64,000 nucleotides of DNA from Aliidiomarina sanyensis (GCF_003987175.1 NZ_PIPM01000001.1:248001-312000), one strand, 5' to 3'; positions 1-9,773 are shown, counted from the first letter of the stretch. Made by a program: numbers and translations. Notes: generated from the sequence alone by a model not told the origin.

Positions 1-1
1 T

Positions 2-1397
<1,396 letters not shown>

Positions 1398-1401
<4 letters not shown>

Positions 1402-1775
1402 GATGATCCTGCAAGGTGATGTGGGTCGACTCCAAAGTGAATTGTATGGCGGGAGTTTTGATTGATCAGCGCATCCACTTCAAGCGCGCTCAGCACGCGG
1501 ACAGGCACACGCAAATGCAAATGCTTTGGACTTAATCCGGCATTAATAAGTGATGCCTCGGTTGTGAAGATATTCTCAAAATCGAACACGTCATTGAGCA
1601 ATGCTACTTTCTTGAGTGGGTCGAGGCCGTCGACCGGTTCGACTAACTGCCATACGCCATCACCCACATAGAGTGCGCTTGCGTCTTGTTCTAAACTTAT
1701 CGCCATGAGCAACATATCAAGCCCGTGCCTTGCCGTGGGGTGGTTCGGACGCTCGGAAAAAATAAAAGTAATCAC
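1398..1775 (-). CDS. tusC: Sulfur-relay protein TusC
   Basis: TusC (DsrF-like) is a structural subunit of the TusBCD complex, which takes persulfide from TusA and hands it to TusE. The 125-residue product opens with a beta-strand [12 protein letters not shown] and the G-L-D-M-L-L-M helix seen in TusC proteins; the segment [12 protein letters not shown] matches the FFIADGVFQLL region of E. coli TusC. The C-terminus continues about 11 residues past the point where E. coli TusC stops. The start is GTG, preceded by an AGGGGG ribosome-binding site. It follows tusD by 9 bp and overlaps tusE. The usual next gene, tusB, is absent, so either TusC and TusD assemble without TusB here or tusB is elsewhere. 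Confidence 0.88.
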
Positions 1776-1784
1776 CGATCCCCC

Positions 1785-2168
1785 TCAATACTGCTTAAAT
1801 TGGTCAGCAGAGGCCAATTGCTCAATAAACTCCGCAAGGCCTCCAGCAGAAAAACCGGGCGCAATATCAGCTTCTGGATTCATGCCGTACTGGTCGGCGA
1901 CCGTACTGCAAGCGACCAGCGTTACATTGTTTGCATCGGCAAGTTCTTGCCATGCGCGCTGAAGGTTAGGAGTCTCGTCAGCGAATGCTATGTTGCGATG
2001 CGCATATAGAACCCCAGGCCCATAAAAGAATACTTGAAGCACTTGATGTCCCTCAGCAAGAAGCATGTGCGCGTCATCGAGGGCCCGCAGTCCAGGTCCG
2101 GGAGTATCAGGACCTGCATAGAGCATCATCACATAAGAACGAGGTGCTGAAGTAGGGCGTGAGAACAT
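1785..2168 (-). CDS. tusD: Sulfurtransferase TusD
   Basis: TusD (DsrE-like) is the subunit of the Tus complex that carries the persulfide on a conserved cysteine; that residue is visible as Cys87 in NVTLVACSTVADQYG, equivalent to Cys78 of E. coli TusD. The N-terminal strand SYVMMLYAGPDT and helix GLRALDDAHMLLAEGHQV are family-typical, as is VLQVFFYGPGVLYA. The product has 127 residues, normal for the family. It is the first gene of the minus-strand tusDCE operon. A GAGG ribosome-binding site lies about 10 bp before the ATG. No obvious promoter of its own was identified, and a terminator for yccA lies just upstream, separating the two units. Confidence 0.92.
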   Translation of the reverse strand: MFSRPTSAPRSYVMMLYAGPDTPGPGLRALDDAHMLLAEGHQVLQVFFYGPGVLYAHRNIAFADETPNLQRAWQELADANNVTLVACSTVADQYGMNPEADIAPGFSAGGLAEFIEQLASADQFKQY

Positions 2169-2215
2169 ATTTCAATCGGCCTCGAAGAACCTAAATAATG
2201 AAGTTAAGTATAAAC

Positions 2216-2246
2216 AAAAACGCCCCGGGAAGTCATTCACGGGGCG
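2216..2246 (-). terminator. Rho-independent terminator of yccA
   Basis: Read on the minus strand, a 7-bp GC stem (CGCCCCG at 2221-2227 pairing with CGGGGCG at 2240-2246) with a 12-nt loop is followed by a T-run (TTTTT at 2220-2216). It lies 27 bp past the stop of yccA and just before tusD. Confidence 0.85.
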
Positions 2247-2272
2247 CTTCGTTGTGTTACCGAGCGGTAAAC

Positions 2273-2938
2273 TTAGTCATCACCGCCGGCGAAGGCCATC
2301 AGGAGGTTAATCAGACTGATAAAGATGTTGTACAGCGAAACGAACAAGGTAACGGTCGCAAGAATGTAGTTACGCTCACCACCATTCACAATCGCGCTAG
2401 TCTGCATCAGAATTGCACCCGATGAGAAGAGAATAAACATCGCACTCAATGCGAGATGCAGGGCAGGGAGCTGCAGGAATAGGTTTGCAATGAATGCGAC
2501 GACAAGCACCACAAAGCCTGCGACCATCATACCACCCAAAAACGACATATCTTTCTTCGTGGTAAGGATATAAGCGGACAGGGCGAAGAAAATCGCAGCG
2601 GTACCGCCCATTGCCAACATAATGATATCTGAACCACCTGCGGCTACGACCATATTAAGAATTGGCCCGATGGTGTAGCCCATGAAACCAGTGAGCGCGA
2701 AGACCATCACAAGGCCCATCGCACTGTTTGCTGTTTTGTGTACGGCGAACAGTAAGCCGTAGAAACCAACCAAGGTGATTAGAATTCCGGGATGAGGCAG
2801 ATTCAGCATGCCTGTGATACCGGCGACAACAGCGCTGAACGCCAAGGTCATGGCTAAAAGCGAATAGGTGTTACGTAGGACCTTGTTCGTTTCTAGCGCG
2901 GAATCACGACGCGCTGTTGAAATAGTCGGATTGTTCAT
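2273..2938 (-). CDS. yccA: Bax inhibitor-1 family membrane protein YccA
   Basis: YccA is a seven-helix inner-membrane protein of the BI-1/TMBIM family. In E. coli it associates with the FtsH-HflKC protease and modulates degradation of jammed SecY complexes. The product is highly similar to E. coli YccA: STHKVLRNTY is matched by ETNKVLRNTYSLLAMTLAFSA, followed by TTKKDMSFLGGMM and the C-terminal SLYNIFISLINLL. Seven hydrophobic segments fill most of the 221 residues. The ATG at 2938 is chosen because a GGAG site lies about 9 bp upstream; a longer reading frame from a GTG at 2953 would place this site inside the gene. In E. coli yccA also lies beside tusE and a tRNA-Ser(UGA) gene, as here. Confidence 0.95.
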   Translation of the reverse strand: MNNPTISTARRDSALETNKVLRNTYSLLAMTLAFSAVVAGITGMLNLPHPGILITLVGFYGLLFAVHKTANSAMGLVMVFALTGFMGYTIGPILNMVVAAGGSDIIMLAMGGTAAIFFALSAYILTTKKDMSFLGGMMVAGFVVLVVAFIANLFLQLPALHLALSAMFILFSSGAILMQTSAIVNGGERNYILATVTLFVSLYNIFISLINLLMAFAGGDD

Positions 2939-3004
2939 GGTGTTATTCTCCACTGGTTAACTTCTCTACGTCCGTTTTAGAGCACGAATCTTACGAAGAG
3001 TTCT

Positions 3005-3035
3005 ACTATACCGCAATCTACCGGCATAGGTTCAA
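3005..3035 (-). promoter_or_regulatory. Possible sigma-70 promoter of yccA
   Basis: On the minus strand, TTGAAC (3035-3030) and TATAGT (3010-3005) are separated by 19 bp, about 70 bp before the yccA start. The -10 is good; the wide spacer makes this only moderately convincing. Confidence 0.4.
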
Positions 3036-3126
3036 TAAAATTCGGTGAATTCTCGGCCGTTTTCTTATGAAATCAGCGTGTTCGGCTAAATTTAAAGCAA
3101 ACGATCCGGTTTGTTACAATTTTTGC

Positions 3127-3155
3127 TTTACAAGCGGAAACGGGATCATTATCAT
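3127..3155 (+). promoter_or_regulatory. Promoter of tRNA-Ser
   Basis: TTTACA (3127-3132), a 17-bp spacer and TATCAT (3150-3155) lie 40 bp before the tRNA gene. The region after the -10 is GC-rich (TCGCCTCG), as in stringently controlled stable-RNA promoters. Confidence 0.65.
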
Positions 3156-3195
3156 TCGCCTCGTTCTTAACAAGCACTGCTTGGAAAGACAGCTC

Positions 3196-3287
3196 GGAGA
3201 GGTGGCAGAGTCTGGCTTAATGCACCTGACTTGAAATCAGGCGTAGGTTCATCCCTACCGGGGGTTCGAATCCCTCCCTCTCCGCCA
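3196..3287 (+). tRNA. tRNA-Ser (anticodon TGA)
   Basis: The 92-nt gene has a 7-bp acceptor stem (GGAGAGG with CCTCTCC), G73 discriminator and encoded CCA (3285-3287). The anticodon loop CTTGAAA carries TGA, a long variable arm typical of class II tRNAs is present, and the T-arm contains GGTTCGAATCC. It reads UCA and wobble-related serine codons. A terminator follows directly. Confidence 0.97.
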
Positions 3288-3293
3288 ATTTTG

Positions 3294-3321
3294 AAAAACC
3301 CGCCCTCGTGGCGGGTTTTTT
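3294..3321 (+). terminator. Rho-independent terminator after tRNA-Ser
   Basis: A 6-bp GC stem (CCCGCC 3299-3304, GGCGGG 3310-3315), extended by A/T pairs, has a 5-nt loop and is followed by six T residues. Confidence 0.9.
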
Positions 3322-3431
3322 CGTTGTGCGCCTCAAAAAAACAGCTGTGTGTGTCAAACCGTAGTCATTCGTGCAAAGCAGTGCTAACGTAAATCGAAGC
3401 ATAAGTTATTTTTGGACAAACAGGACGATGC

Positions 3432-4748
3432 GTGGTTTCTAAAACTCCTACTCTTACTTTGCGTGCTGCTGTCGTGACAGAAATCATCCGTTTGCGGGAG
3501 ATTGAAGAGGGCGCACTCGATGATCAGTCTGTTCTTGCGCCTGCTCGAAAACAACCGACTTTCACGGAAAAGGTAACCGAGCGGGCGCGCTTGCTCGCGA
3601 TTCAAACTGGGGATCTAGAAGCCTACGCGCACTTGATCCGCGCCGTCACCTGGGTACTTATTCTTGTGTGTGGCTTCGGTATTTTAACGGGTCTCGGATT
3701 GGTGAGTTCGGCGATTAGCAGCGATGGGGCGGTTCAGGTACCGATGGCTCTATTTGCCCTGGTGGGCGTTAATTTTATTATGTTGGTGATTTGGGGGATC
3801 TTATTTGCAGCCGCTCTGCGCGGTGATGATGTGCGATCCCGCGGGATCACGCGAATTTTCTGGGAACCATTGACGCGAGGCGCGTTCGGTAGCGGGCGGA
3901 CACGCGCTGCCCGAGCGTTTTTAAACGTCTTACAGCAGCGACGGGCGGACTTGGTTCTCTTTAGCCTGCTATCCCATGTGTTTTGGAGTCTGGTTGCGCT
4001 TGTCGGGCTTTTTGTGTGTTTGGTGTTTTTTGCGTTTCGCGCGCATGGTTTCGTATGGGAAACAACCATCTTAAGTGAAACAACGATTCACAATCTCATT
4101 GCTTTTTTTGCCTGGCTGCCGGCTCGTTTCGGCGTACCGGAACCTGCGTGGTCAGATGGTGTATTCAGCGCGACGATCCGTGAGACAGGATATTGGCTTT
4201 TGTCCGTGATCACTCTCTATGCCGTCATTCCGCGTTTGTTCTTTGCCGCACTGTTTTGGGGAATTTTTGGGTGGCAGCTTCGCGTTCTTGCGATCGATCT
4301 CACATCTCCAGGCATCTCTTCATTGCGACCGCGTTTAGAGTTTACGGGTCATTCGGTGGTCGATCCAGCACCCGATTCGATTGCTGCGGCTCATGGGCGT
4401 GCATGCGAGCGGACGTTTGAACCTGACGTCATTGTGTCGTTGGATCACGAGCCGGATCTGACATCACTGCAAAACGACACGCGGTATTGGGGCGTGATTG
4501 ACGGCGCTCAGACGCGTGACGCTTTTTTATCAAGGTTGGCTACCGGCTTGGAGTGTAAAGTTCGGATGCGGGTCGATAGTCGTCTGAGCCCCGATCGTGG
4601 AAGTTTACGCATATTAAGCCAAATTGCGCGCGTGTGTCTGCTTCAGGTCGATTTGACGTTTCCTCTCGATAAAGAACGGGTAAGTGCTTGGCATGAAGCA
4701 CTCGATGCCTCGCAGATTACAGTACTGGAGAACGTCGATGACATATGA
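3432..4748 (+). CDS. DUF2868 family membrane protein
   Basis: Function unknown. The 438-residue product matches the DUF2868 family, which is found next to DUF3482 GTPases in several gammaproteobacteria. A charged cytoplasmic N-terminal part (residues 1-65) is followed by four hydrophobic segments: VTWVLILVCGFGILTG, MALFALVGVNFIMLVIWG, SLLSHVFWSLVALVGLFVC and SVITLYAVIPRLFFAALF. The last 140 residues are soluble. The start is taken as GTG at 3432 with AGGA about 7 bp upstream; an ATG at 3428 is in another frame. The 3' end overlaps the DUF3482 gene by 11 bp, so the two products are probably made together and act as a pair. Family assignment is from remembered sequence features and synteny. Confidence 0.82.
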   Translation: MVSKTPTLTLRAAVVTEIIRLREIEEGALDDQSVLAPARKQPTFTEKVTERARLLAIQTGDLEAYAHLIRAVTWVLILVCGFGILTGLGLVSSAISSDGAVQVPMALFALVGVNFIMLVIWGILFAAALRGDDVRSRGITRIFWEPLTRGAFGSGRTRAARAFLNVLQQRRADLVLFSLLSHVFWSLVALVGLFVCLVFFAFRAHGFVWETTILSETTIHNLIAFFAWLPARFGVPEPAWSDGVFSATIRETGYWLLSVITLYAVIPRLFFAALFWGIFGWQLRVLAIDLTSPGISSLRPRLEFTGHSVVDPAPDSIAAAHGRACERTFEPDVIVSLDHEPDLTSLQNDTRYWGVIDGAQTRDAFLSRLATGLECKVRMRVDSRLSPDRGSLRILSQIARVCLLQVDLTFPLDKERVSAWHEALDASQITVLENVDDI

Positions 4749-6135
4749 ACAAAGCCGCACCCTGTTAGTAGCTGTTGTCGGGCACACCAATACGGGTAAA
4801 ACATCTCTGCTGCGAACTTTACTCCATGATGTTGGTTTTGGGCAGATTTCATCGCGCCCTGCGACCACGCGTGATGTGCGCGCCGCAACCATCAGTTCGC
4901 AAGGCAAGCCACTCCTTACATTGTTCGATACACCAGGATTAGAGGATGGTGTGGGATTATACGCCTGGCTCGAAGCGAATCGAACGTCAGGGAAACATCA
5001 TGATGGCCCTGAGCGAATCCAAACACTGCTTGATCATCCTATTGCCCAAAGTGATTACGAGCAAGAAAGCAAGGTTCTCAAACAATTGTTAGTGAGCGAT
5101 GCTGCATTTTTTGTGATAGACGCCCGAGATCCGGTGCTTCCCAAGTTTATGGACGAACTCGCGATCTTACAAATGTGCGGTAAACCTATCGTGCCCGTTC
5201 TTAATCATACGGCGGCCGAAGGACACCAAGCTCAGGTATGGACCGAGAAACTCGCCCGGATTGGTCTTCATCATTGGGTTGCGTTCGATACCGTGTCACC
5301 TCAGGAGGGTGGGGAGACCCAGGTGTATGAACAGCTTGTTGCCGTGCTTCCTGCGGCACGAAAAGCCATTAAAACCCTGATAGCGGAGCGCACGATGGAG
5401 CAGGCGCAGCGACGTGCAGCCGCGATTCGTTGGCTCGGTGAATTGATTACGGACGTGAGCGCTTGTCAGTTTGTCGTTCAACATCGCACCGACGATGCGA
5501 CGGATGCTGCAACCTTTGAGCTTCAGCGCAAAGTAGTGGCTCATGAGCAGTCATGCCTTCGCCACATTTTGCAAATTTATGGCTTTCGGCCGGATGATGC
5601 ACGACTTTCAGGTCTCTCCGTTACTTCGGGTACTTGGCAGGAAGACTTGTTTGACCCAGATACTTTGCGTGATTTTGGAGTCAAAGCCGGAAAAGGTATT
5701 GCGGCGGGCGGGGCAGCGGGCGCCAGTATTGATGTTATGACAGGCGGTTTTTCGCTTGGCGCTGGGACACTCATCGGTGCGGCGGCGGGAGGAATCTGGC
5801 AAAGTTGGCAAAAATTTGGTCAACCACTTCAATATAAGTTGCAAGGTTATACGCCGCTGCGAGTCGACGATGGTGTGATTGAGGTGTTAGCTAAACGTCA
5901 ACTGGCGTTGATTTATGCATTGCAACGACGTGGTCACGCAGCTTTGGAGCCTATTTCTCATGCCGAATTACGTGATCATTTCCCCATGGAAGCCTTTGTG
6001 AAGTTGCGCAAAAAAGCGCGACAACATCCGCAATGGAGCGCACTTCCGGGGAGTGAATTCCGTGACTCACCACTCCGACAACAAGCAATAGATGCGTTTG
6101 GAAAAGCGGTTCTCGACTCAATGCAAACGGGCTAA
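4738..6135 (+). CDS. DUF3482 family GTPase
   Basis: A 465-residue putative GTPase of unknown cellular role. The N-terminal G domain has a clear P-loop (GHTNTGKT, G1) and G3 motif (DTPG in LFDTPGLEDG). The expected NKxD (G4) position reads NHTA, so base specificity may be altered. The C-terminal half holds a long glycine/alanine-rich hydrophobic stretch (GIAAGGAAGASIDV then LGAGTLIGAAAGGIW) that could insert into or bind membrane, as in other membrane-active GTPases. The ATG at 4738 starts inside the upstream DUF2868 gene (11-bp overlap), which argues for coupled translation. A longer frame from 4684 would extend 54 bp into the upstream gene and has no support. Confidence 0.82.
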   Translation: MTYEQSRTLLVAVVGHTNTGKTSLLRTLLHDVGFGQISSRPATTRDVRAATISSQGKPLLTLFDTPGLEDGVGLYAWLEANRTSGKHHDGPERIQTLLDHPIAQSDYEQESKVLKQLLVSDAAFFVIDARDPVLPKFMDELAILQMCGKPIVPVLNHTAAEGHQAQVWTEKLARIGLHHWVAFDTVSPQEGGETQVYEQLVAVLPAARKAIKTLIAERTMEQAQRRAAAIRWLGELITDVSACQFVVQHRTDDATDAATFELQRKVVAHEQSCLRHILQIYGFRPDDARLSGLSVTSGTWQEDLFDPDTLRDFGVKAGKGIAAGGAAGASIDVMTGGFSLGAGTLIGAAAGGIWQSWQKFGQPLQYKLQGYTPLRVDDGVIEVLAKRQLALIYALQRRGHAALEPISHAELRDHFPMEAFVKLRKKARQHPQWSALPGSEFRDSPLRQQAIDAFGKAVLDSMQTG

Positions 6136-6407
6136 AAGTTATACCTATTGAATAAATTACAGCCAATTGTTTCCTCTTTTGCGTGGATCTGCTAATTCTC
6201 AACTGATTGAAAATAAAACATAAATACATTGGGCGAATCGCGTACAGCAAATAGAAGCAAACCCAGACTTCGTGGGGGATTGGTCCTTATCAGTATATTA
6301 AATTGCGTACACAAATCGACCCATGCAACCCGAGAATCTCGCGAATAATGTTTAGATTTGATGTGATTTGCTCTTGAACTCACTATGAGTTTTCTGTGAA
6401 TTAAGAA
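6136..6407 (+). other. AT-rich non-coding stretch
   Basis: About 270 bp between the DUF3482 gene and the UvrY-like promoter. No credible reading frame, strong terminator or tRNA-like fold is visible. It presumably holds transcription control for the downstream gene. Confidence 0.5.
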
Positions 6408-6440
6408 AACCGTTAATGAGGGAGGTATAACGGTTATAAT
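6408..6440 (+). promoter_or_regulatory. Promoter with embedded operator-like inverted repeat
   Basis: A perfect 8-bp inverted repeat (AACCGTTA 6408-6415 and TAACGGTT 6428-6435, 12-bp spacer) directly abuts a consensus -10 box TATAAT at 6435-6440. The -35 is weak (around 6413-6418), as expected for a promoter controlled by a bound regulator. The start of the UvrY-like gene is 27 bp beyond the -10, with AGGGA (6455-6459) as ribosome-binding site. Confidence 0.65.
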
Positions 6441-6466
6441 TTACTCGATAAAACAGGGAATTAAAG

Positions 6467-7210
6467 ATGAGTGAAATCATACTCGCACTTGGGTCAGAAA
6501 TCCGGCAAGCGGGATTGCTTGCGGTCTTAAAAAGAAAACAACATAGCGTACAGGGTGTTCATATACACCGAGGGGAAATCAGCGCGGCGGCACAGAGTAT
6601 GCGCGTTCCTATTTTGATGGTGGATGAGTCCAACCGACAGATGTCGATTCGTAGTCTAGCGCGGAGTCTCCGAAGTGAACATCCTCGAATAAAGGTTATT
6701 GCGTGTTGCGACAACTTGAGTCATGCCATGGATTTGAAACTTACCGAGAAGTACGTCGATGGTTTTCTGTTCTCTCATTCAGGGCTCGATGAAGTCGAAA
6801 AAGCGGTCCGGGTCGTCACGATGGGTGGAGCCTACAGTCCCCGTGTTCTGATTGAAGCCACGCGCCGATACAATCGCCTCAATTTGCAAAATCCAGTGTT
6901 CAGTGGATTGAGCCGCAGAGAAACTCAAATTTTCCAGTTGATTGCGACAGGGCTTACTGTCCCTGACATCGCTCAGCGACTTTTTATCTCACGCAAAACG
7001 GTCAACACGTTTCGCTATCGGCTCTATCAAAAGCTCAATGTAAAAGGTGATGTGCAACTGACGCACCTTGCCTATGAGTATGGGCTTCTGTCACCGGATT
7101 TATTGAAGCGATGCGCACTCTATCCACAAGGGACGAAAGCATTGATTGATCGTGAGACAGCAACGCGTGTTGCTGAGTCGAAACAGCCTCGCTACGGAAA
7201 GAAGAAATAG
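6467..7210 (+). CDS. UvrY/GacA-like LuxR-type regulator with a degenerate receiver domain
   Basis: UvrY/GacA proteins are response regulators of the BarA/GacS kinase and activate Csr-type small RNAs. The C-terminal HTH (residues about 143-208) is very close to E. coli UvrY: LSRRETQIFQLIATG, SRKTVNTFRYRLYQKLN and GDVQLTHLAYEYGL. The receiver (1-125) aligns without gaps at its start, but the acidic pair D8-D9 of UvrY is replaced by Leu8-Gly9, the conserved Thr is Cys81 and the conserved Lys is Ser103; only the phospho-acceptor position remains acidic (Asp53). A C-terminal extension of about 35 residues ends in a basic tail (RYGKKK). The position directly upstream of uvrC and pgsA matches uvrY. 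The protein may act without phosphorylation or sense another signal. Confidence 0.85.
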   Translation: MSEIILALGSEIRQAGLLAVLKRKQHSVQGVHIHRGEISAAAQSMRVPILMVDESNRQMSIRSLARSLRSEHPRIKVIACCDNLSHAMDLKLTEKYVDGFLFSHSGLDEVEKAVRVVTMGGAYSPRVLIEATRRYNRLNLQNPVFSGLSRRETQIFQLIATGLTVPDIAQRLFISRKTVNTFRYRLYQKLNVKGDVQLTHLAYEYGLLSPDLLKRCALYPQGTKALIDRETATRVAESKQPRYGKKK

Positions 7211-7309
7211 ACCCAAAAGCGAGGCCAATGCGTATCAGCGTGGCCGCACGCTAGACGCTATCATGCAAGACATTAATCGGGCGTTCTGGTAGTCTTACCA
7301 CTGTAATCC

Positions 7310-9169
7310 ATGGTGAGCAGACGCCGATTTGTTATGACAGCAACTTCCTCAGAACCCGCTTTTGATTCGCAGGAATTCCTTCAGAATCTCACTCATCAGC
7401 CAGGCGTGTATCGTATGTATGATGCCAATGAGGTGGTCATTTATGTGGGCAAAGCAAAAGACCTGCGTAAACGAATTGGAAGCTATTTTCGCGCACAAGT
7501 CGATTCGGTAAAAACGAAGGCACTGGTGAAGCAGATCGCTCACATGGATGTAACGGTCACGAACTCAGAAGCTGAAGCTCTGATTCTCGAAAATACCTTT
7601 ATCAAAAAATACCGCCCTCGATACAATGTATTGCTCCGAGACGACAAATCTTATCCTTACATTTTGATATCCGATCACAAACATCCTCGTATAGCGTTTC
7701 ACCGCGGCACGCGGCGTGAAAAAGGAACTTATTTTGGGCCGTTCCCCAGTGGACTTGCGGTCCGCGAGTCACTTCGCTTATTGCAAAAACTCTTTCCTGT
7801 TCGGCAATGTGATGATAGCTACTATCGAGCGCGGAGCCGACCCTGTTTACAGCATCAATTAAAGCGCTGTTTGGCGCCATGTGTTGGAATTCCCTCCGAA
7901 GCGGAGTATCAAGAGCAGGTCAAGCTTGCGACGCTATTTCTGAATGGAAAAAATCAGCAAGTTCTGAACGAGCTCGTGCAACAAATGGAGGAGGCCAGTC
8001 GTTCGTTGGCATTTGAGAAAGCGGCACGCATTCGAGATCAAATCGCAGCACTGCGTGCTGTGCAAGAGCGTAACGCAGTGAGTGGCACGCAGCACGAGCT
8101 CGATGTGATCGGGCTTTACCGGGAATCCGGCTTTACCTGTATCCATTTGTTATCGGTACGCCACAATGCAGTGCAGGGAAGTCGCAGCTACTTTCCTAAA
8201 GTTCCGCAACACACGTCCGACGCGGAAATCGTTGAATCATTTTTATTTCAATACTATTTGAATCGTCAGCATGGGCAGCGGGTGCCCGCGGAAATTGTGG
8301 TGCCTGATTGTATTGAGCATCCAAAGCAATTGATGACCCAATTACGCGCCGCACTTGATGGTTCAGTGACCGTACTTGCTCCGAAGCGCGGGGAGCGCGT
8401 TCAGTATCGAGCACTTGCCACTAAGAATGCGATGAATGCGGTGCAAAGCAAGCTTGGAACGCAATCGACCATGCACACACGTTTGCTCGCCTTGAACAAA
8501 CTGCTTAAACGCGATGATGTGGTGAATCGAATAGAGTGTTTTGATATTTCCCATACCATGGGTGAGAAAACCGTCGCATCCTGCGTTGTATTCGGTCCAG
8601 AAGGCCCCATTAAATCTGAATACCGTCGGTTTAATATTGAGGGAATTCAGGGCGGGGATGATTACGCTGCGATGGCGCAAGCGATCACGCGGCGCTATAA
8701 GCATGCAATTGAGCGCGAAAATGTGCCGGATGTGTTATTAATCGATGGTGGGAAAGGGCAGTTAACCCAGGCTGAAGCATATTTTCAAGATTGGCCAAAC
8801 CCACCAGTTCTGCTTGGGGTAGCCAAAGGTGAAAGTCGAAAACCGGGTTTGGAAACGTTAATTTTTGGCTTTGACAGAAGGACAGTTCAGTTGTCGGCGG
8901 ACGATCCCGGCCTTCATTTGATCCAACATATTCGGGATGAGGCACATCGTTTTGCAATTACTGGGCATCGTCAGAGACGGGCGAAGGTGCGAAAAACAAG
9001 TACTCTTGAAGAAATTCCAGCAGTGGGCGCAAAACGTCGTCAGAATTTATTAAAATATCTGGGTGGATTACAGCAGGTAAAAAACGCTACTATAGAGCAG
9101 CTTGCCAACGTTCCTGGAATCAGCCGCGCATTGGCTGAGACAATCTACTACGCTCTCCGGGATGAATGA
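7310..9169 (+). CDS. uvrC: Excinuclease ABC subunit C
   Basis: UvrC makes both incisions around DNA lesions in nucleotide excision repair after loading by UvrAB. All domains are visible: the GIY-YIG nuclease at the N-terminus (GVYRMYDA, IYVGKAKDLRKRI), a Cys-rich region (CLQHQLKRCLAPC), the UVR motif near residue 215 (FEKAARIRDQIAALR), the RNase H-like second nuclease (ECFDISHTMGEKTVASCVVF, LIDGGKGQL) and two C-terminal helix-hairpin-helix motifs (LEEIPAVGAKRRQNLL, NVPGISRALAETIY). The length of 619 is normal. A second ATG at 7334 matches the start of E. coli UvrC better; neither start has a strong ribosome-binding site. It lies between the UvrY-like gene and pgsA, as in E. coli. Confidence 0.97.
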   Translation: MVSRRRFVMTATSSEPAFDSQEFLQNLTHQPGVYRMYDANEVVIYVGKAKDLRKRIGSYFRAQVDSVKTKALVKQIAHMDVTVTNSEAEALILENTFIKKYRPRYNVLLRDDKSYPYILISDHKHPRIAFHRGTRREKGTYFGPFPSGLAVRESLRLLQKLFPVRQCDDSYYRARSRPCLQHQLKRCLAPCVGIPSEAEYQEQVKLATLFLNGKNQQVLNELVQQMEEASRSLAFEKAARIRDQIAALRAVQERNAVSGTQHELDVIGLYRESGFTCIHLLSVRHNAVQGSRSYFPKVPQHTSDAEIVESFLFQYYLNRQHGQRVPAEIVVPDCIEHPKQLMTQLRAALDGSVTVLAPKRGERVQYRALATKNAMNAVQSKLGTQSTMHTRLLALNKLLKRDDVVNRIECFDISHTMGEKTVASCVVFGPEGPIKSEYRRFNIEGIQGGDDYAAMAQAITRRYKHAIERENVPDVLLIDGGKGQLTQAEAYFQDWPNPPVLLGVAKGESRKPGLETLIFGFDRRTVQLSADDPGLHLIQHIRDEAHRFAITGHRQRRAKVRKTSTLEEIPAVGAKRRQNLLKYLGGLQQVKNATIEQLANVPGISRALAETIYYALRDE

Positions 9170-9224
9170 CAGATGCAACCTGGCGCACGAATTTCAACGC
9201 ATCGATAGACGAGAATAAAACACT

Positions 9225-9773
9225 ATGTGGAGCATCCCCAATATATTGACCTCCTTTCGGATTCTGTTGATTCCGGTGTTTCTTGCCGTGTTTTATTCAC
9301 CATACGAAAATGCACACTTCTACGCTGCGCTTATTTTTGTGCTCGCGGCCATTACTGATGGTCTCGACGGTTATATTGCCCGAAAGCTAGAGCAACACAC
9401 CAAATTTGGTGCGTTTTTGGATCCCGTCGCGGATAAAATTATGGTTGCTGCGGCGTTGATCGCGGTCGTGGAATTCTATGGAACACTCTGGATTACGGTG
9501 CCGGCTTTGATCATCATCAGTCGTGAGCTGATTATTTCGGCGCTACGGGAGTGGATGGCGGAGATTGGCAAGCGCGAGAGCGTTGCCGTTTCTACCCTCG
9601 GGAAAGTAAAAACAGTCACCCAAATGGTTGCTCTAACAGGATTATTGTGGAGCGCAAATGCATTTGTAGTTGGCATTGCGACCGCGGCGATCTATATTGC
9701 AGCCATTCTTACCCTCTGGTCGATGTACGTGTACCTGACTGCCGCTTGGGCAGACTTGACCCACGATTCGTAA
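9225..9773 (+). CDS. pgsA: CDP-diacylglycerol-glycerol-3-phosphate phosphatidyltransferase
   Basis: PgsA makes phosphatidylglycerol-phosphate from CDP-diacylglycerol and glycerol-3-phosphate in the inner membrane, the committed step to PG and cardiolipin. The CDP-alcohol phosphotransferase signature is complete: D45, D48, G49, A52, R53, G62, D66 and D70 within TDGLDGYIAR and GAFLDPVADK. Several membrane segments fill the 182 residues, the usual length. It follows uvrC by 55 bp in the conserved uvrC-pgsA order. The cardiolipin synthase gene that consumes its product lies elsewhere in this window (43980-45410). Confidence 0.96.
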   Translation: MWSIPNILTSFRILLIPVFLAVFYSPYENAHFYAALIFVLAAITDGLDGYIARKLEQHTKFGAFLDPVADKIMVAAALIAVVEFYGTLWITVPALIIISRELIISALREWMAEIGKRESVAVSTLGKVKTVTQMVALTGLLWSANAFVVGIATAAIYIAAILTLWSMYVYLTAAWADLTHDS

